A stretch of DNA of 64,000 nt. It comes from Phycisphaerae bacterium (lineage in GTDB: Bacteria; Planctomycetota; Phycisphaerae; UBA1845). The first letter of the stretch is position 1. Each line of letters starts with the position of its first letter. Below, one piece after another: positions 52,352 to 62,521 of this stretch. The stretch is taken from assembly GCA_029260165.1 (NCBI GenBank), contig JAJDDT010000073.1, positions 25,489-89,488 on the forward strand, written 5' to 3'. A program made the translations under genes and the position numbers. A model generated the notes under the pieces. It was not told the origin of the DNA, searched no databases, and worked only from the letters and a program-made list of their open reading frames with translations.

Positions 52352-53017
52352 CTATTCGTTCGCGCTCACAGGCCCGGTAAACAATTCCTGAAAACGAGCA
52401 AAATCCAGGAGATCAACGTCGAGATCACCATCGGCATCGACCGTCTGGCAGGAATCAATGGGCGATACCCTGACAAAATGATCAAACCGGATCGATGGAA
52501 CCGCAGCGCAAACAGGAATTGCCCCTGAACACGTCGGTACTGCATTTTCGCAAGTCGCACCCACCCCCGCAGTCGCCAGAACCAGCTCATGTGACTGGTC
52601 CCCGGTAAATCGAAATGTGATCACGTTGGTCAGATTCTGTGGCATCGCAATATGGCGAAGCCCGAAAGTCTGCGCACTGGTCGCTGGGCACTCATCCTCT
52701 CCGCAGCACTTCACAACCGCAAAATCGGTACGACCGTTGATTCGAATATCGTATGGGAATTGCGGAAATACCCCCTCCAGGAAAATCCAATCATCCGGGT
52801 CGCCCGCAGGGAATTGAATCAGTACGACCTCTCCAAGACCGGCTTCCAGATCATATTCCCAAAAAATCTCGAAGTCCCCGTTCAGCGACGATCCCTTCAC
52901 AACATCAGCCGACACCTGACCGCCGTGGTACATCAACACCATGAACGCCGCGACCAACAACCGCCATCGAATCGCCGCTTTCGTTTCCGGATCGAGAGTC
53001 ATCAGGAATTTTCCCAT
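52352..53017 (-). CDS. Exported protein with single dockerin-like repeat
   Basis: A 221-residue protein with an N-terminal hydrophobic segment (IRWRLLVAAFMVLMYHGGQVS), a beta-rich body, and a Cys-rich middle (KCCGEDECPATS; CENAVPTCSGAIPVC). At the C-terminus a calcium loop VDADGDLDVDLLDFARFQEL resembles half of a dockerin, as in other planctomycete secreted proteins. The ATG at 53017 has GGGAGG seven bases upstream. Function unknown. An upstream in-frame extension to 53101 was rejected. Confidence 0.65.
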   Translation of the reverse strand: MGKFLMTLDPETKAAIRWRLLVAAFMVLMYHGGQVSADVVKGSSLNGDFEIFWEYDLEAGLGEVVLIQFPAGDPDDWIFLEGVFPQFPYDIRINGRTDFAVVKCCGEDECPATSAQTFGLRHIAMPQNLTNVITFRFTGDQSHELVLATAGVGATCENAVPTCSGAIPVCAAVPSIRFDHFVRVSPIDSCQTVDADGDLDVDLLDFARFQELFTGPVSANE

Positions 53018-53131
53018 CACGAAACCTCCCAGGACCTGCTGAATCAACAAAACCGCCCACCGGTAGATCGGAAGAATCGCACAGAATACTTGATATAACA
53101 TTCAATATTGCGTTGCTATATTGTAGGCGTG

Positions 53132-53151
53132 GGCAGGTGCTCGCACCTGCC
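53132..53151. repeat. Short palindrome, REP-like
   Basis: The inverted arms ggcaggtgc (53132-53140) and gcacctgcc (53143-53151) are perfect and resemble the ggcaggtg/cacctgcc hairpin inserted in the repeat element at 13909-13949. It lies between two minus-strand genes. Confidence 0.5.
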
Positions 53152-53210
53152 GTCACCATCAAACGCAATCAGGCAACACGGCCTGACACGCAAATCAGCG
53201 CAACAAGAAA

Positions 53211-53234
53211 GGATGTCGCCTCACGACGACATCC
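53211..53234 (-). terminator. Possible terminator after ahcY
   Basis: A perfect eight-pair stem GGATGTCG/CGACATCC with an eight-base loop lies 45 bases beyond the ahcY stop. On the minus strand it is followed by TTTCTTG, a weak T-tract, so the call is tentative. Confidence 0.45.
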
Positions 53235-53278
53235 CTTCACTTCAAAATCACATATTCTCAAACCCGCACAGCGGGGGC

Positions 53279-54592
53279 TTAGTAGCGATAGTGCTCCGGC
53301 TTGAACGGACCCGCCACCGGAATACCAACGTATTTCGACTGCTTGTCCGTCAGCTTCGTCAGCGTCACGCCCAACTGACCGAGGTGCAACGTCGCCACCT
53401 TCTCATCGAGTTTCTTCGGCAACACATAAACCTTGTTTTCGTACTTGTTGCTCTCTCGCGTTTCCCACAATTCGATTTGCGCCATCACCTGATTGGTGAA
53501 ACTATTGCTCATTACAAAGCTCGGATGACCCGTCGCGCAACCGAGGTTCACCAGGCGTCCCTCGGCCAGAATCGTGATCACCTTCCCATCAGGCCAACGC
53601 ACCTGATCGACCTGCGGCTTGATCTCGACGCGCTCCAGTTTCGGATCGTCAAATACGCCGGCGACGTCAATCTCATGATCGAAGTGACCGATGTTGCAAA
53701 CGATCGATTGCGTTTTCATCTGATGCATGTGTTTGGCTGTGATAATGTCGCAGCAACCGGTGCATGTGACGAAAATGTCGCCGAACCTGCAGGCTTCGTC
53801 CATCGTCACGACCTGCAAGCCTTCCATCGCAGCCTGCAACGCGCAGATCGGGTCGATCTCGGTGACGAACACTGTCGCGCCGAGACCCTTGAACGCCTGC
53901 GCACACCCCTTGCCGACATCACCATACCCGCAAACGACGGCCTTCTTGCCGGCGATCATCACGTCGGTCGCGCGCTTGATACCGTCCATCAGGCTCTCGC
54001 GGCAACCATAGAGATTGTCGAACTTGCTCTTGGTGCACGAGTCGTTGACGTTGAAGGCGGGGCAACCCAGCGAACCGTCCGTCATCATCTGATACAGACG
54101 ATGCACACCCGTGGTCGTTTCTTCGCTGATGCCGTGAATGCCCTTGAGATACTCGGGAAATTTCTCGTGGACCAATACCGTCAGATCGCCGCCGTCGTCG
54201 AGGATCATGTTCAGGGGTTTGCCGTCGGGCCAAACGAGCGTCTGCTCGATGCACCAGTCGTACTCCTCGAGCGATTCACCCTTCCACGCGAAAACGGGAA
54301 CGCCAGTGGCTGCGATCGCGGCCGCTGCGTGATCCTGCGTGCTGAAGATGTTGCAACTGCTCCAACGCACCTCCGCCCCGAGCTCGACCAACGTTTCGAT
54401 CAGCACAGCCGTCTGCACGGTCATGTGCAGACACCCCGCGATCCGCGCGCCCGCCAACGGTTTCTTGCCGGCGTATTCCCTGCGAACCGACATCAAGCCG
54501 GGCATCTCGTGCTCGGCGATCGTGATTTCCTTGCGTCCCCAGTCCGCAAGGGACATATCCTTGACCTTGAAGTCTTCTACTGCCGTCGTCAT
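53279..54592 (-). CDS. ahcY: S-adenosylhomocysteinase
   Basis: A 437-residue NAD-dependent enzyme that hydrolyses S-adenosylhomocysteine to adenosine and homocysteine, relieving inhibition of methyltransferases. Conserved stretches: the N-terminal [20 protein letters not shown] and the substrate region [20 protein letters not shown]. The Rossmann motif is [20 protein letters not shown], and the C-terminus is FKPEHYRY. Length and motifs fit completely. The start codon is immediately next to the stop of the ArsR-methyltransferase gene, with GGAG inside that gene, so the two are co-transcribed. Confidence 0.97.
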   Translation of the reverse strand: MTTAVEDFKVKDMSLADWGRKEITIAEHEMPGLMSVRREYAGKKPLAGARIAGCLHMTVQTAVLIETLVELGAEVRWSSCNIFSTQDHAAAAIAATGVPVFAWKGESLEEYDWCIEQTLVWPDGKPLNMILDDGGDLTVLVHEKFPEYLKGIHGISEETTTGVHRLYQMMTDGSLGCPAFNVNDSCTKSKFDNLYGCRESLMDGIKRATDVMIAGKKAVVCGYGDVGKGCAQAFKGLGATVFVTEIDPICALQAAMEGLQVVTMDEACRFGDIFVTCTGCCDIITAKHMHQMKTQSIVCNIGHFDHEIDVAGVFDDPKLERVEIKPQVDQVRWPDGKVITILAEGRLVNLGCATGHPSFVMSNSFTNQVMAQIELWETRESNKYENKVYVLPKKLDEKVATLHLGQLGVTLTKLTDKQSKYVGIPVAGPFKPEHYRY

Positions 54593-55639
54593 CTAATCTA
54601 TCTCCATCGTGATTGCATTGGCACTGTTGCCAGGAGCGGGCGACTGATACCCGCGGTTTTTCGATTCTATCTCTGCATCGCCAGCCTGCCCGCTCGACCG
54701 ACCGGCGATCATGGTAAACAATTCAGGTGCCTCGAATTTGCCCGATCCCTGTGATGACACCGGCAACGCTGCAACCTGTGCATCCAGGAAACCGGCTCCT
54801 CGGACAATCCGTTCCAGTTCGTCCGGTTCAAATCCCGTCCACCGGTCCTGCATGCGCTCCTGAAAATCCAGGAGATCGTGCGCTTTCTGCTCCACGATCA
54901 GCACCTTCCCGTCCGGTCTCAGGACGCGTCCAATCTCGGAAATCGCCTCCCCAACACTCGGCACATGGTGCAGCACAAGAATGGCCACGACCAGATCAAC
55001 CGATGCGTCAGATATCGGCAACCGGGACAGGTCACCCTGACGAAAGGTGATGTTGCGGTGTCCCCCGGATTCCGCATGTGTTCGAGCCGCGTCGAGCATC
55101 TCCTCGACCGGGTCAATGGCGATGACCCGTTGGAACGCGTCACCCAACATCGGCAGCAGGAACCCGGTTCCCGTACCGATGTCAGCCACCACCCATTCCC
55201 GAGGCAGCAACCGCACCATCGCCTCCAGATGAAATGCGGAGCCAAACGCGTCAATCCGCATCTGATCCCAACGATCGGAGACGCCTGCGAAAAAACTGCT
55301 GCTGCGATGCTGACGGTCCGCCAACACCCGACGCAATCGATCTTCCAGGACGCTGCCCAATTCCTCGTGCGCCAACCAGTCGAGAATGCGATCCTGAAGC
55401 CCGGAGGCAGCACCGTGGCGGTGAACATCCGGCGCTGTGTACAGAACCGTCGTCCCTTCGCGGCGATCGCGGATCAGGGAAGCGTCCCGCAGTACCTTCA
55501 AATGTCGGGAAACCGTGGATTGAGGCTGCCCCAGGCAGGCAACGAGTTCCGAGACGCTCAATTCCTGCTTCAAAACGAGCTGCAGGATGCGTCGCCGGGT
55601 TTCGTCCGATAACGCTCTGAATACCGTGGCTGCGTCCAT
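54593..55639 (-). CDS. ArsR-family regulator fused to SAM-dependent methyltransferase (SahR-like)
   Basis: A 348-residue fusion. The ArsR-type winged helix is at about 1-85 (DAATVFRALSDETRRRILQL, ELSVSELVACLGQPQSTVSRHLKVLRDASL). The methyltransferase domain is at about 120-290, with motif I VVADIGTGTGFLLPML, an acidic residue in AIDPVEEMLDAA and LVVAILVLHHVPSVGEA. It directly precedes ahcY. SahR regulators of the SAM cycle in proteobacteria are ArsR-family proteins that sense SAH, so a role in sensing SAH and controlling ahcY is plausible but inferred. The ATG at 55639 has GAGG five bases upstream. Confidence 0.85.
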   Translation of the reverse strand: MDAATVFRALSDETRRRILQLVLKQELSVSELVACLGQPQSTVSRHLKVLRDASLIRDRREGTTVLYTAPDVHRHGAASGLQDRILDWLAHEELGSVLEDRLRRVLADRQHRSSSFFAGVSDRWDQMRIDAFGSAFHLEAMVRLLPREWVVADIGTGTGFLLPMLGDAFQRVIAIDPVEEMLDAARTHAESGGHRNITFRQGDLSRLPISDASVDLVVAILVLHHVPSVGEAISEIGRVLRPDGKVLIVEQKAHDLLDFQERMQDRWTGFEPDELERIVRGAGFLDAQVAALPVSSQGSGKFEAPELFTMIAGRSSGQAGDAEIESKNRGYQSPAPGNSANAITMEID

Positions 55640-55827
55640 TTGTTCCTCACCCAATCCATCCGTTCATCCGCATATTAGGATTTTTCAGGTGTCTGTCAAG
55701 GGCGTCGATGCGGACAATTTTTCGCCAGGCCGAAAATGGGTTGCCGGACAGCGGAGGTGTGATTAGTGTTTTTTGGTCGCGTGAGCGCGGGATTGGTCGC
55801 TGATCGAAATTCATGGAGGCTGAGTCG

Positions 55828-58641
55828 ATGCGGATTGATATTGGGCGAGTTGGTTTGGTTTGTCTTTTGACGTTGGGAATCGTGTCGATGCTGTCGATCA
55901 CCGGTTGCCCGCCAAGCGGGATGGATCTGGGGCTGGTGAATGACGGAACGGACACCGACGGGGACGGTACGACGGATTTCGACGAGCGCAACGCGACGCC
56001 CGGTACGAACCCGGCGGACCCGAACGACACACCGGCGAACCCGATCGACTCCGACGGGGACGGCTGCTCTGATTTTGATGAGCAAACGTTTGCGGGATTC
56101 TGCGACGGCGATCCGAATACCGGTGGCGGCAACGATGATCCGCCCATGGGGAATATATCAATCAGCGGGACGCTGTCGGTCGGGCCGACACTGATCGCCG
56201 ACAGCGATACGAACGATCCGACCAATACGTTTGCTGACAACGACAATCAGGGACAAGCGCAGGACGTTCCAAACCCGAGCACGGTTGGGGGATATTTGGG
56301 AAGCACGGCGGCTGGTCTGGACGTGAGCGACGTGTATCGGGTGCAGCTCGCGCAGGGGCAGGCGGCGACATTGCTGTTGGCGGATCCGGCGGTGAACGAT
56401 TTTGATTTGTTCCTTTTTGACGCGAACGCGGTCATGGTTGCGTCTTCGGAGGGTGTTGGGAAGGCGGAAATCGTGCAGGCACCGAATCAGGGGACATTTC
56501 TTGTGCAGGTGTTCGGATTCAGCACGACGAATGGTGGTGACACGAGCGGTTTGTACACCCTGCAGATCGGAACCAACGCCCTTTCGACGAGCGTGTCGCG
56601 CGCGGATCGGCTGTCACGGTTTGACGATTTCCACGCGGGTGAGCTGATCGTCAAACCGAATCCGAACGTGGTGTCGCTGGCGCAAACGACGGCGGCGGAT
56701 CGGTTCGGGATGACGCAACTGCGCAGCGGTCCGACGATGATGGGTTATGAACTGATAAAAATCGACATGGGCAAGACGCGTGTTGCGTTGCGGCAGGTTG
56801 GGGCGTTGCCCTTGAAGGGGAATCCGCTGCTGCCGGAAACTGACGAAACCATCGCAGCCACGAAACTCCTGCGTGGTCGGGCGGATGTTGCGTACGCGGG
56901 GCCTCACCATGTTCGCCGCACGATGGCGATACCGAACGACGAGTTTTTCAATTTGCAATGGCACTACCCGCAGATTGGGTTGCCGGATGCGTGGGATGTG
57001 ACGACCGGGAGCAGTGATGTCATCGTGGCGGTGATCGACACCGGTGTCGTGCTGGATCATCCGGATTTGCAGGGGCAATTGATCGGCGGGTTCGATTTCA
57101 TTTCCGATGCGACGAGCGCGCGGGACGGTGACGGCATCGACGCGAACCCGAACGATCCGGGCGATTTGGCGTTGCAGGGTTCGCGCAGCACGTTTCATGG
57201 AACGCATGTTTCGGGGACCATTGGGGCGCGGACGAACAATTCGACCGGTGTGGCGGGTGTGAACTGGGAGGTGAGCATCATGCCGATTCGCGTTCTGGGG
57301 CTTGGTGGATCGGGTTCGGAACTGGATATCGTGCAGGGGATATTGTATGCGGCTGGTCTGCAGAACGATTCGGGTCGGACGCCGCCGCAGCGGGCGGATG
57401 TTATTAACATGAGCCTGGGTGGGACCGGGTTTTCGCAATTTGAGCAGGACGCGGTCAGCAATGCACGAAATGCGGGAACGATCGTTGTTGTGGCGGCTGG
57501 TAACGAGCGATCCAATGCGGATGGTTTCACGCCGGCGGGTTTGGAGGGGGTTGTCACAGTCAGCGCAACCGATTTGAACAACAACCGTTCGTCGTATTCC
57601 AATTTTGGAGGGGCGGTTGATGTGGCTGCCCCGGGTGGCGAGATGGTTTCGGATGCGAATTCTGATGGCAGACCTGACGGGGTGCTGAGTTCGATTGGTA
57701 ACGATGGTGGTGGTTTTTACGAGTTTTCGGAGGGAACCTCGATGGCGTGTCCGCATGTGGCGGGGGTGGCTGCGTTGATGAAGGCGGTGAACCCGAACCT
57801 GACGCCGATGGATTTCGATCTGCTGCTGGAGGGTAATCATCCCAACACGAATCTGGACATTACGGACGATATTGGTGCACCGGGCAAGGATTCGTCGTTC
57901 GGATTTGGGTTGATCAACGCGTTGAAGGCGGTTCAGGCGGCGGCGGATGTTGCAGGGATGTCCGTGGTGGATTCTCCGATCATTCGGGTTCGTCCCCGGA
58001 CCGTGACGATTTCGTCCGACGCTTCATTTTCGGACATCGATGTCACCAACGGTGGTATCGGAACGCTACAGGTCATGTCGGTGACGAGCAGTGAGGATTG
58101 GTTGACGGTGAATCCGACCTCGGGTGGTGCGCGATCGTACCAACTCCGGGCCAATCGCGATGGATTGGGCGACGGTGTTTATCGTGCCGACGTGACGTTT
58201 GCGTCGAACGGCGGAACGGGGCGCGTCTCGGTCGTGATGAATGTTGGTGAGCAGACCGCGGGCGGCGGCAACGTGGGTACGATGTTTGTGCTTGTCGTCG
58301 ATCCGATCAATCTCGCCTCGTTTGGTCAGGCGGATACGTCGGCGGCGGCGGGATATTCGTTTCAGTTGACGGGGATCGCGCCGGGTGAGTATTCGTTGTT
58401 TGCCGGGACCGATATGGACAATGACGGGTTTATTGACAATGAAGGGGAGGCGATCGGGGGATACCCGACGCTGTTTGATCCGGTGATTCTGGATTTTTCG
58501 GAGAGCCGATCGGAATTGAATTTTGCGGTGAGCTATGGTTCAAATCTGCAGGTACCGTCGGCTGCGTCGGTGGGTGTATCGGAGCCGATTGAGCGTGGAA
58601 TTCGACGTATGGACGTTGGGGTTCCCAATGAGGCGGAATAG
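55828..58641 (+). CDS. Subtilisin-family (S8) serine protease lipoprotein
   Basis: A 937-residue exported protease with lipobox (MLSITGC, Cys27). Two acidic calcium-type loops (DTDGDGTTDFDE, DSDGDGCSDFDE) follow, then a PPC-like beta domain (about 125-250). The S8 catalytic domain has Asp404 (VIDTGVV), His457 (FHGTHVSG) and Ser638 (GTSMACPHVAG). C-terminal beta domains include a BACON-like segment (VTSSEDWLTVNPTSGG). GGAGG in ATGGAGGC lies upstream of the ATG at 55828; an in-frame ATG at 55813 overlaps that site and was rejected. It probably degrades protein at the cell surface. Confidence 0.92.
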   Translation: MRIDIGRVGLVCLLTLGIVSMLSITGCPPSGMDLGLVNDGTDTDGDGTTDFDERNATPGTNPADPNDTPANPIDSDGDGCSDFDEQTFAGFCDGDPNTGGGNDDPPMGNISISGTLSVGPTLIADSDTNDPTNTFADNDNQGQAQDVPNPSTVGGYLGSTAAGLDVSDVYRVQLAQGQAATLLLADPAVNDFDLFLFDANAVMVASSEGVGKAEIVQAPNQGTFLVQVFGFSTTNGGDTSGLYTLQIGTNALSTSVSRADRLSRFDDFHAGELIVKPNPNVVSLAQTTAADRFGMTQLRSGPTMMGYELIKIDMGKTRVALRQVGALPLKGNPLLPETDETIAATKLLRGRADVAYAGPHHVRRTMAIPNDEFFNLQWHYPQIGLPDAWDVTTGSSDVIVAVIDTGVVLDHPDLQGQLIGGFDFISDATSARDGDGIDANPNDPGDLALQGSRSTFHGTHVSGTIGARTNNSTGVAGVNWEVSIMPIRVLGLGGSGSELDIVQGILYAAGLQNDSGRTPPQRADVINMSLGGTGFSQFEQDAVSNARNAGTIVVVAAGNERSNADGFTPAGLEGVVTVSATDLNNNRSSYSNFGGAVDVAAPGGEMVSDANSDGRPDGVLSSIGNDGGGFYEFSEGTSMACPHVAGVAALMKAVNPNLTPMDFDLLLEGNHPNTNLDITDDIGAPGKDSSFGFGLINALKAVQAAADVAGMSVVDSPIIRVRPRTVTISSDASFSDIDVTNGGIGTLQVMSVTSSEDWLTVNPTSGGARSYQLRANRDGLGDGVYRADVTFASNGGTGRVSVVMNVGEQTAGGGNVGTMFVLVVDPINLASFGQADTSAAAGYSFQLTGIAPGEYSLFAGTDMDNDGFIDNEGEAIGGYPTLFDPVILDFSESRSELNFAVSYGSNLQVPSAASVGVSEPIERGIRRMDVGVPNEAE

Positions 58642-58690
58642 AATCGCCGTGGCTGAACCGTGTATTTGATGGATCAGGATTGCGATGGCC

Positions 58691-58720
58691 TTCTCGTCAC
58701 GCACGAGGGGTGAGGCTACA
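58691..58720. repeat. Nested inverted-repeat element, remnant
   Basis: The sequence cacgaggggtgaggctaca preceded by tcgtcacg matches the right arm of the element at 14028-14057 with a few changes. The left arm is gone. It lies between the protease and esterase genes. Confidence 0.5.
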
Positions 58721-58758
58721 CTGTGATCGCGCGAGCATAACAGAAGAGGAAGATAGCG

Positions 58759-59751
58759 ATGCGAGTTTGTATTTGTTTGATGATGTGTTCGGTGGTTTGT
58801 GGTGCTCCGAATGAGCCGATGACCGAGCGTCAGGCGGCCGGAGCGTTTGAGTCAGCCTACGCTGCTCGCGACTGGGACAAGGCGATTGATGCCTGCAAGA
58901 CGTGGTCGTCGATCAATTCGCGTAGTCATTCTGCGGTGTACAACCTTGCGTGTGTGTATGCGCTGGATGGTCAGAAGGAGAAGGCTGGTGTTGCCCTGAC
59001 GAAGGCGGTTTCGTTGGGGTTTTCCAATCGTGGTCATCTGGAGCGTGATCCTGATCTGGAGAGTATTCGCGGGAGTGAGGCCTTCAAGGCGGCGACTGCC
59101 GAGCTGAAAAAGAAGGAGCAATCGATCGTTGAGAAGGCCGTTGTGATTGATCCGTTGGTTGTGCTGCCGCCTGAACACAAGGCGGGGAAATCTGCGCCGG
59201 CGATTGTGGCGTTGCATGGTTTCGGAGGTGATCAGGCGGGTTTTGTTGAGATGTGGAGAGAGGCAGCGGGTGTGGCGGGTGCGATTTTGATCGTGCCTCG
59301 CGGGGTATCGCCGACGGGTCGCGGTGGATTCGAGTGGGGAAGTGTTGATGCGACCGACGCGGTCGTTGGGCATGCGTTGGAATTCGTGGGCAAGAAGCAT
59401 TTGGTTGATGAGAAGAAGGTTGTGCTGACCGGTTTTTCGCAGGGTGGGTTCATGTCGTTCAATCTGGCGATTCGCCATGGGAGGCGATTCTGCGGGGTGA
59501 TTCCGGTGGCGGGTTCGTACAGGCCTGATGTGGCTGGTGAACCTCGGTCGTTCCCTCCGAAGCTGCCGAAGTTCTATCTGATGACCGGGGAGAATGATGG
59601 TGCGAAGGTGAGCAACGAGTTGGCGAAGTCGAAACTGGAATCGTATGGGGCAGTGGTTCGGTTGAAGATTTATCCGGGTCTCGGACATGCGTTTCCGGCG
59701 AATCGCGCGGTGGAGCTTGGGAAGGCGTTGCGGTTTGTGATGGCGAAGTAG
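58759..59751 (+). CDS. Exported alpha/beta-hydrolase (esterase) with N-terminal TPR-like region
   Basis: A 330-residue protein: a short signal segment (MRVCICLMMCSVVCGA), a TPR-like helical region (AYAARDWDKAIDACKTW; YNLACVYALDGQKEKAGVAL) and an alpha/beta-hydrolase domain of the phospholipase/carboxylesterase type. The oxyanion region is ALHGFGGDQAGF, nucleophile Ser227 is in GFSQGG, Asp is in TGENDGAKV and His in GLGHAFPA. The substrate is unknown. It lies alone between the protease gene and a convergent gene. Confidence 0.85.
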   Translation: MRVCICLMMCSVVCGAPNEPMTERQAAGAFESAYAARDWDKAIDACKTWSSINSRSHSAVYNLACVYALDGQKEKAGVALTKAVSLGFSNRGHLERDPDLESIRGSEAFKAATAELKKKEQSIVEKAVVIDPLVVLPPEHKAGKSAPAIVALHGFGGDQAGFVEMWREAAGVAGAILIVPRGVSPTGRGGFEWGSVDATDAVVGHALEFVGKKHLVDEKKVVLTGFSQGGFMSFNLAIRHGRRFCGVIPVAGSYRPDVAGEPRSFPPKLPKFYLMTGENDGAKVSNELAKSKLESYGAVVRLKIYPGLGHAFPANRAVELGKALRFVMAK

Positions 59752-59784
59752 GTTTTCCAGGCGTGCTGTCTGGTTTGTTGGGTG

Positions 59785-62424
59785 TTATGGAACGTGTATT
59801 TCAACGTTGTGGATGCGCGTTCCGTTGACTTCGCGCAGATAGAGTCGGATGCGCCGACCTTTGAGCGTTTCCCATTCCCTGAAATGATATTCGACCGTGG
59901 CGGTTTGCTTCGGGGCGAATGACAGGAGATTTCGGTATTGACGTGGTTGATTGGGCGCGATGGCGGAGCTGCGCAGGTTCAGCGTCTCGTTGCTCTTGTT
60001 GGTGACGCTGTGGCGGACGACGAGGCGGTCTCCCTCGACAATGGCATATCCCCAGGCATCGAGGTCTTCGTTGACAAGGTTCAGAGCGACGGGGATGACG
60101 AGTTTGTGGTCTCTTTCAGCCATTAGATTCATGTGGACGTTGATTGTTTTTCGTCCGGCGGACTCGTCACGGTGGAATCGGATTTCGATCTTTTGCTTGA
60201 AGTTTCCGTTTGGGGACGCGGCGAAATCGAATCGGGATGGACTGATGGACCAGCGGAGCGGTCCCTTGAGGGTGGCGGTGCCTGAGATCGGGGCGGTTCC
60301 CGGATTGTTGATGGTTATCGTGCGGCGGTGGATGTCGAGACTGTAGTCGATGGTCGGTGGATCGATGGTGACACCTGAACGGATACGCAGGAGGAACGGG
60401 TCGACGTTTTCGATGTAGACCGGTTTCCTGGTGAGGTGCAGCATCTGTCGACCGTCGCTGGTTCTCTCCAGTTCGGAGCGTCGCCCCCACATGTCGGTGA
60501 TGGTGTCTGCATCCTCGCCGAGTTGTATGACATGTGTGTCACCGGTCGGGGTTGCATGATCATTCCATGCGACAAGTGTGGCTGATTTCGATCCATAGAA
60601 TGAGAGCGCGGTGATGCCCGGCGCGACGGCAATGCGTTCACCGGGCATCGCGTCGCCTACGAGGCGAACGAGGGTGTGCAGGACGACGAAGGCTTCGTTT
60701 GGCTCGGTGATTGCCTCGTCCTGGTTCGAGCGTGTGGTCCATGGTTGGGGGACGAAGACGGTTTCGACACCTGCGAACCGCGTCTGGATGATTCGCTTGC
60801 ACCATCCCGGAAGTTCCGCTCGTATCCACCCCTGGTTGTTTGGGGTAAAGGGAACAAAAGCGGTGCGTGTGTCTACGCCAATCTGACGCTGTGAATCGAG
60901 GTGTTCCTGGATGTAGTTGTGGCGGACAGTGTTGTCGATGGTGATGCTGAGGTCATCGGCGGCCAAGGCGTCCACGTCGAGCAGACTGTTGAGAGAAATG
61001 GGAACGGTGAGATGGGCCTGGGTATTGAGCTGGTTGACGGCTTGTCGGACGTTGGCGATGACGTTGGGCAACCGTTCGTCGTGCATAATGGAGGGGTCGC
61101 CATCCTGACCGATCTGCCAGGACCTGAAGATGCTTGAATAGGGGGCGTAAACGCGGACAAGATGGTCCTTCCATTTGTCAGGTTCATCGCTGAGCAGTGT
61201 CATGAGTGAGCGGGGGTAGGCCCCCGCGGTTCGGATAAGTTCTGACGGTGCCCCTGCGAGAACCCCGACGATGCGAACGCGCGAACGGACCAGACCCTGC
61301 AGGAGAACGTCTATCCCGGAACCGGTGTTCATCAGGTCGGGGGTGTGCGCCTCGCCGGACCAGACGGGCATTTTCAGTGCACCAGCGCCGAGCTGGTTGA
61401 GCATGGCCAACTCGACCTCCGGGGCGGCGCGATCGTCAACGGACAGTGAGACGCCCAGGGATCGTGATCGAACGCCTTCGCGCAGGGCGGACCCTGCGAC
61501 GATGGCGAAACGTTTGGACCTTTTGGCGAGGAGTCGCTGTTCGGTTTCGACAAAAAGGACCGCTTCGTACGCCCCGACGGGGAGTTCGCTGATATCGAGA
61601 TCGGCGGATGGTCCGTCTCCGTCTTTCACGACGGGCACGCTCGTGCTGCTGATAGTGAATCCGTCAACGTCGCGGACGTCCATTCGGGCGGTCAGTCGTG
61701 CGGAATCGGTGTCGACGACCTGCCCGATGATTTTGTGCAAATCGTTCGGCGTGTAGACGTTTCCGACGACGTTGGTCTCGATGGTGACGCGCGGCAGTCG
61801 GATGAGCGCGATGTCGTCAAACACGGCCTCGGCCTTGACGTCGTATCTGCTGATGTGTCTTGTCGGTTTGGCACCCGTGTCCCAGACGCCTGGCTGAACA
61901 ACCCAAACGGTCAGGCCCACGGTCCTTGCGTTGGGTGGTCCTGCCGGGAGATAGATTTCGACCCGGTGCCAGGTGTCGTCGTCGGAATCGCCACCGATGA
62001 GCCGACTGAAGCGTTGTGTTGAGACGATGGGCAGACGGTGATCGTCCATGTGGTAGGCGCTGATCGAGGCGCGGGCGTGGTCGAGTTGACGTCCCTGGAT
62101 CCAGCCGACGACGAGGTAGTCGTTGCCCGGGCGTATGGCGGTGTCGGGGCCTGTGTAACGGTACGCGACGTTGCGTCCCTGCGAGACGAGTCTGAATGAC
62201 GGTGTCGCGTTGTGACCGGCCCAATCGTCAAACGTGCCGGTGGTATAGGTTGGGAAATCGCCCGATTCGAAGGGTACCCAGTATTTCGGGATGGGTTCGA
62301 GGTTGCCGTCACTGCGTTCGTCGAAATCGAACAAATGAACCGTGCGGTCGTCGTCGACGAGCGATGAGGTCTGGGCCACCGTGCGGATCGAGCATGAGAG
62401 CAGGACGATGGTGAGGGCGAGCAT
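59785..62424 (-). CDS. Large exported protein, unknown function
   Basis: An 879-residue protein with an N-terminal signal segment (MLALTIVLLSCSIRTVAQ). Beta-rich N-terminal third (about 1-310) contains a carbohydrate-binding-like jelly-roll pattern (DTWHRVEIYLPAGPPNARTV). The middle (about 310-620) has alternating helices and strands that could be a TIM barrel (GVSLSVDDRAAPEVELAMLN ... RTAFVPFTPNNQGWIRAEL). The C-terminal part has immunoglobulin-like stretches (ITINNPGTAPISGTATLKGP). A glycoside-hydrolase-like role is possible, but no catalytic motif was identified. The start at 62424 fits the signal; an ATG at 62508 is in frame. Confidence 0.65.
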   Translation of the reverse strand: MLALTIVLLSCSIRTVAQTSSLVDDDRTVHLFDFDERSDGNLEPIPKYWVPFESGDFPTYTTGTFDDWAGHNATPSFRLVSQGRNVAYRYTGPDTAIRPGNDYLVVGWIQGRQLDHARASISAYHMDDHRLPIVSTQRFSRLIGGDSDDDTWHRVEIYLPAGPPNARTVGLTVWVVQPGVWDTGAKPTRHISRYDVKAEAVFDDIALIRLPRVTIETNVVGNVYTPNDLHKIIGQVVDTDSARLTARMDVRDVDGFTISSTSVPVVKDGDGPSADLDISELPVGAYEAVLFVETEQRLLAKRSKRFAIVAGSALREGVRSRSLGVSLSVDDRAAPEVELAMLNQLGAGALKMPVWSGEAHTPDLMNTGSGIDVLLQGLVRSRVRIVGVLAGAPSELIRTAGAYPRSLMTLLSDEPDKWKDHLVRVYAPYSSIFRSWQIGQDGDPSIMHDERLPNVIANVRQAVNQLNTQAHLTVPISLNSLLDVDALAADDLSITIDNTVRHNYIQEHLDSQRQIGVDTRTAFVPFTPNNQGWIRAELPGWCKRIIQTRFAGVETVFVPQPWTTRSNQDEAITEPNEAFVVLHTLVRLVGDAMPGERIAVAPGITALSFYGSKSATLVAWNDHATPTGDTHVIQLGEDADTITDMWGRRSELERTSDGRQMLHLTRKPVYIENVDPFLLRIRSGVTIDPPTIDYSLDIHRRTITINNPGTAPISGTATLKGPLRWSISPSRFDFAASPNGNFKQKIEIRFHRDESAGRKTINVHMNLMAERDHKLVIPVALNLVNEDLDAWGYAIVEGDRLVVRHSVTNKSNETLNLRSSAIAPNQPRQYRNLLSFAPKQTATVEYHFREWETLKGRRIRLYLREVNGTRIHNVEIHVP

Positions 62425-62521
62425 CGTCGTGTCCGATAACGTGTTATGGGCAGATTTCACACAAGGATATCGGTCGAGGCCGAGGAGGAATGAACCGGGA
62501 TTTCGCATTCGCCGCGTCCGA

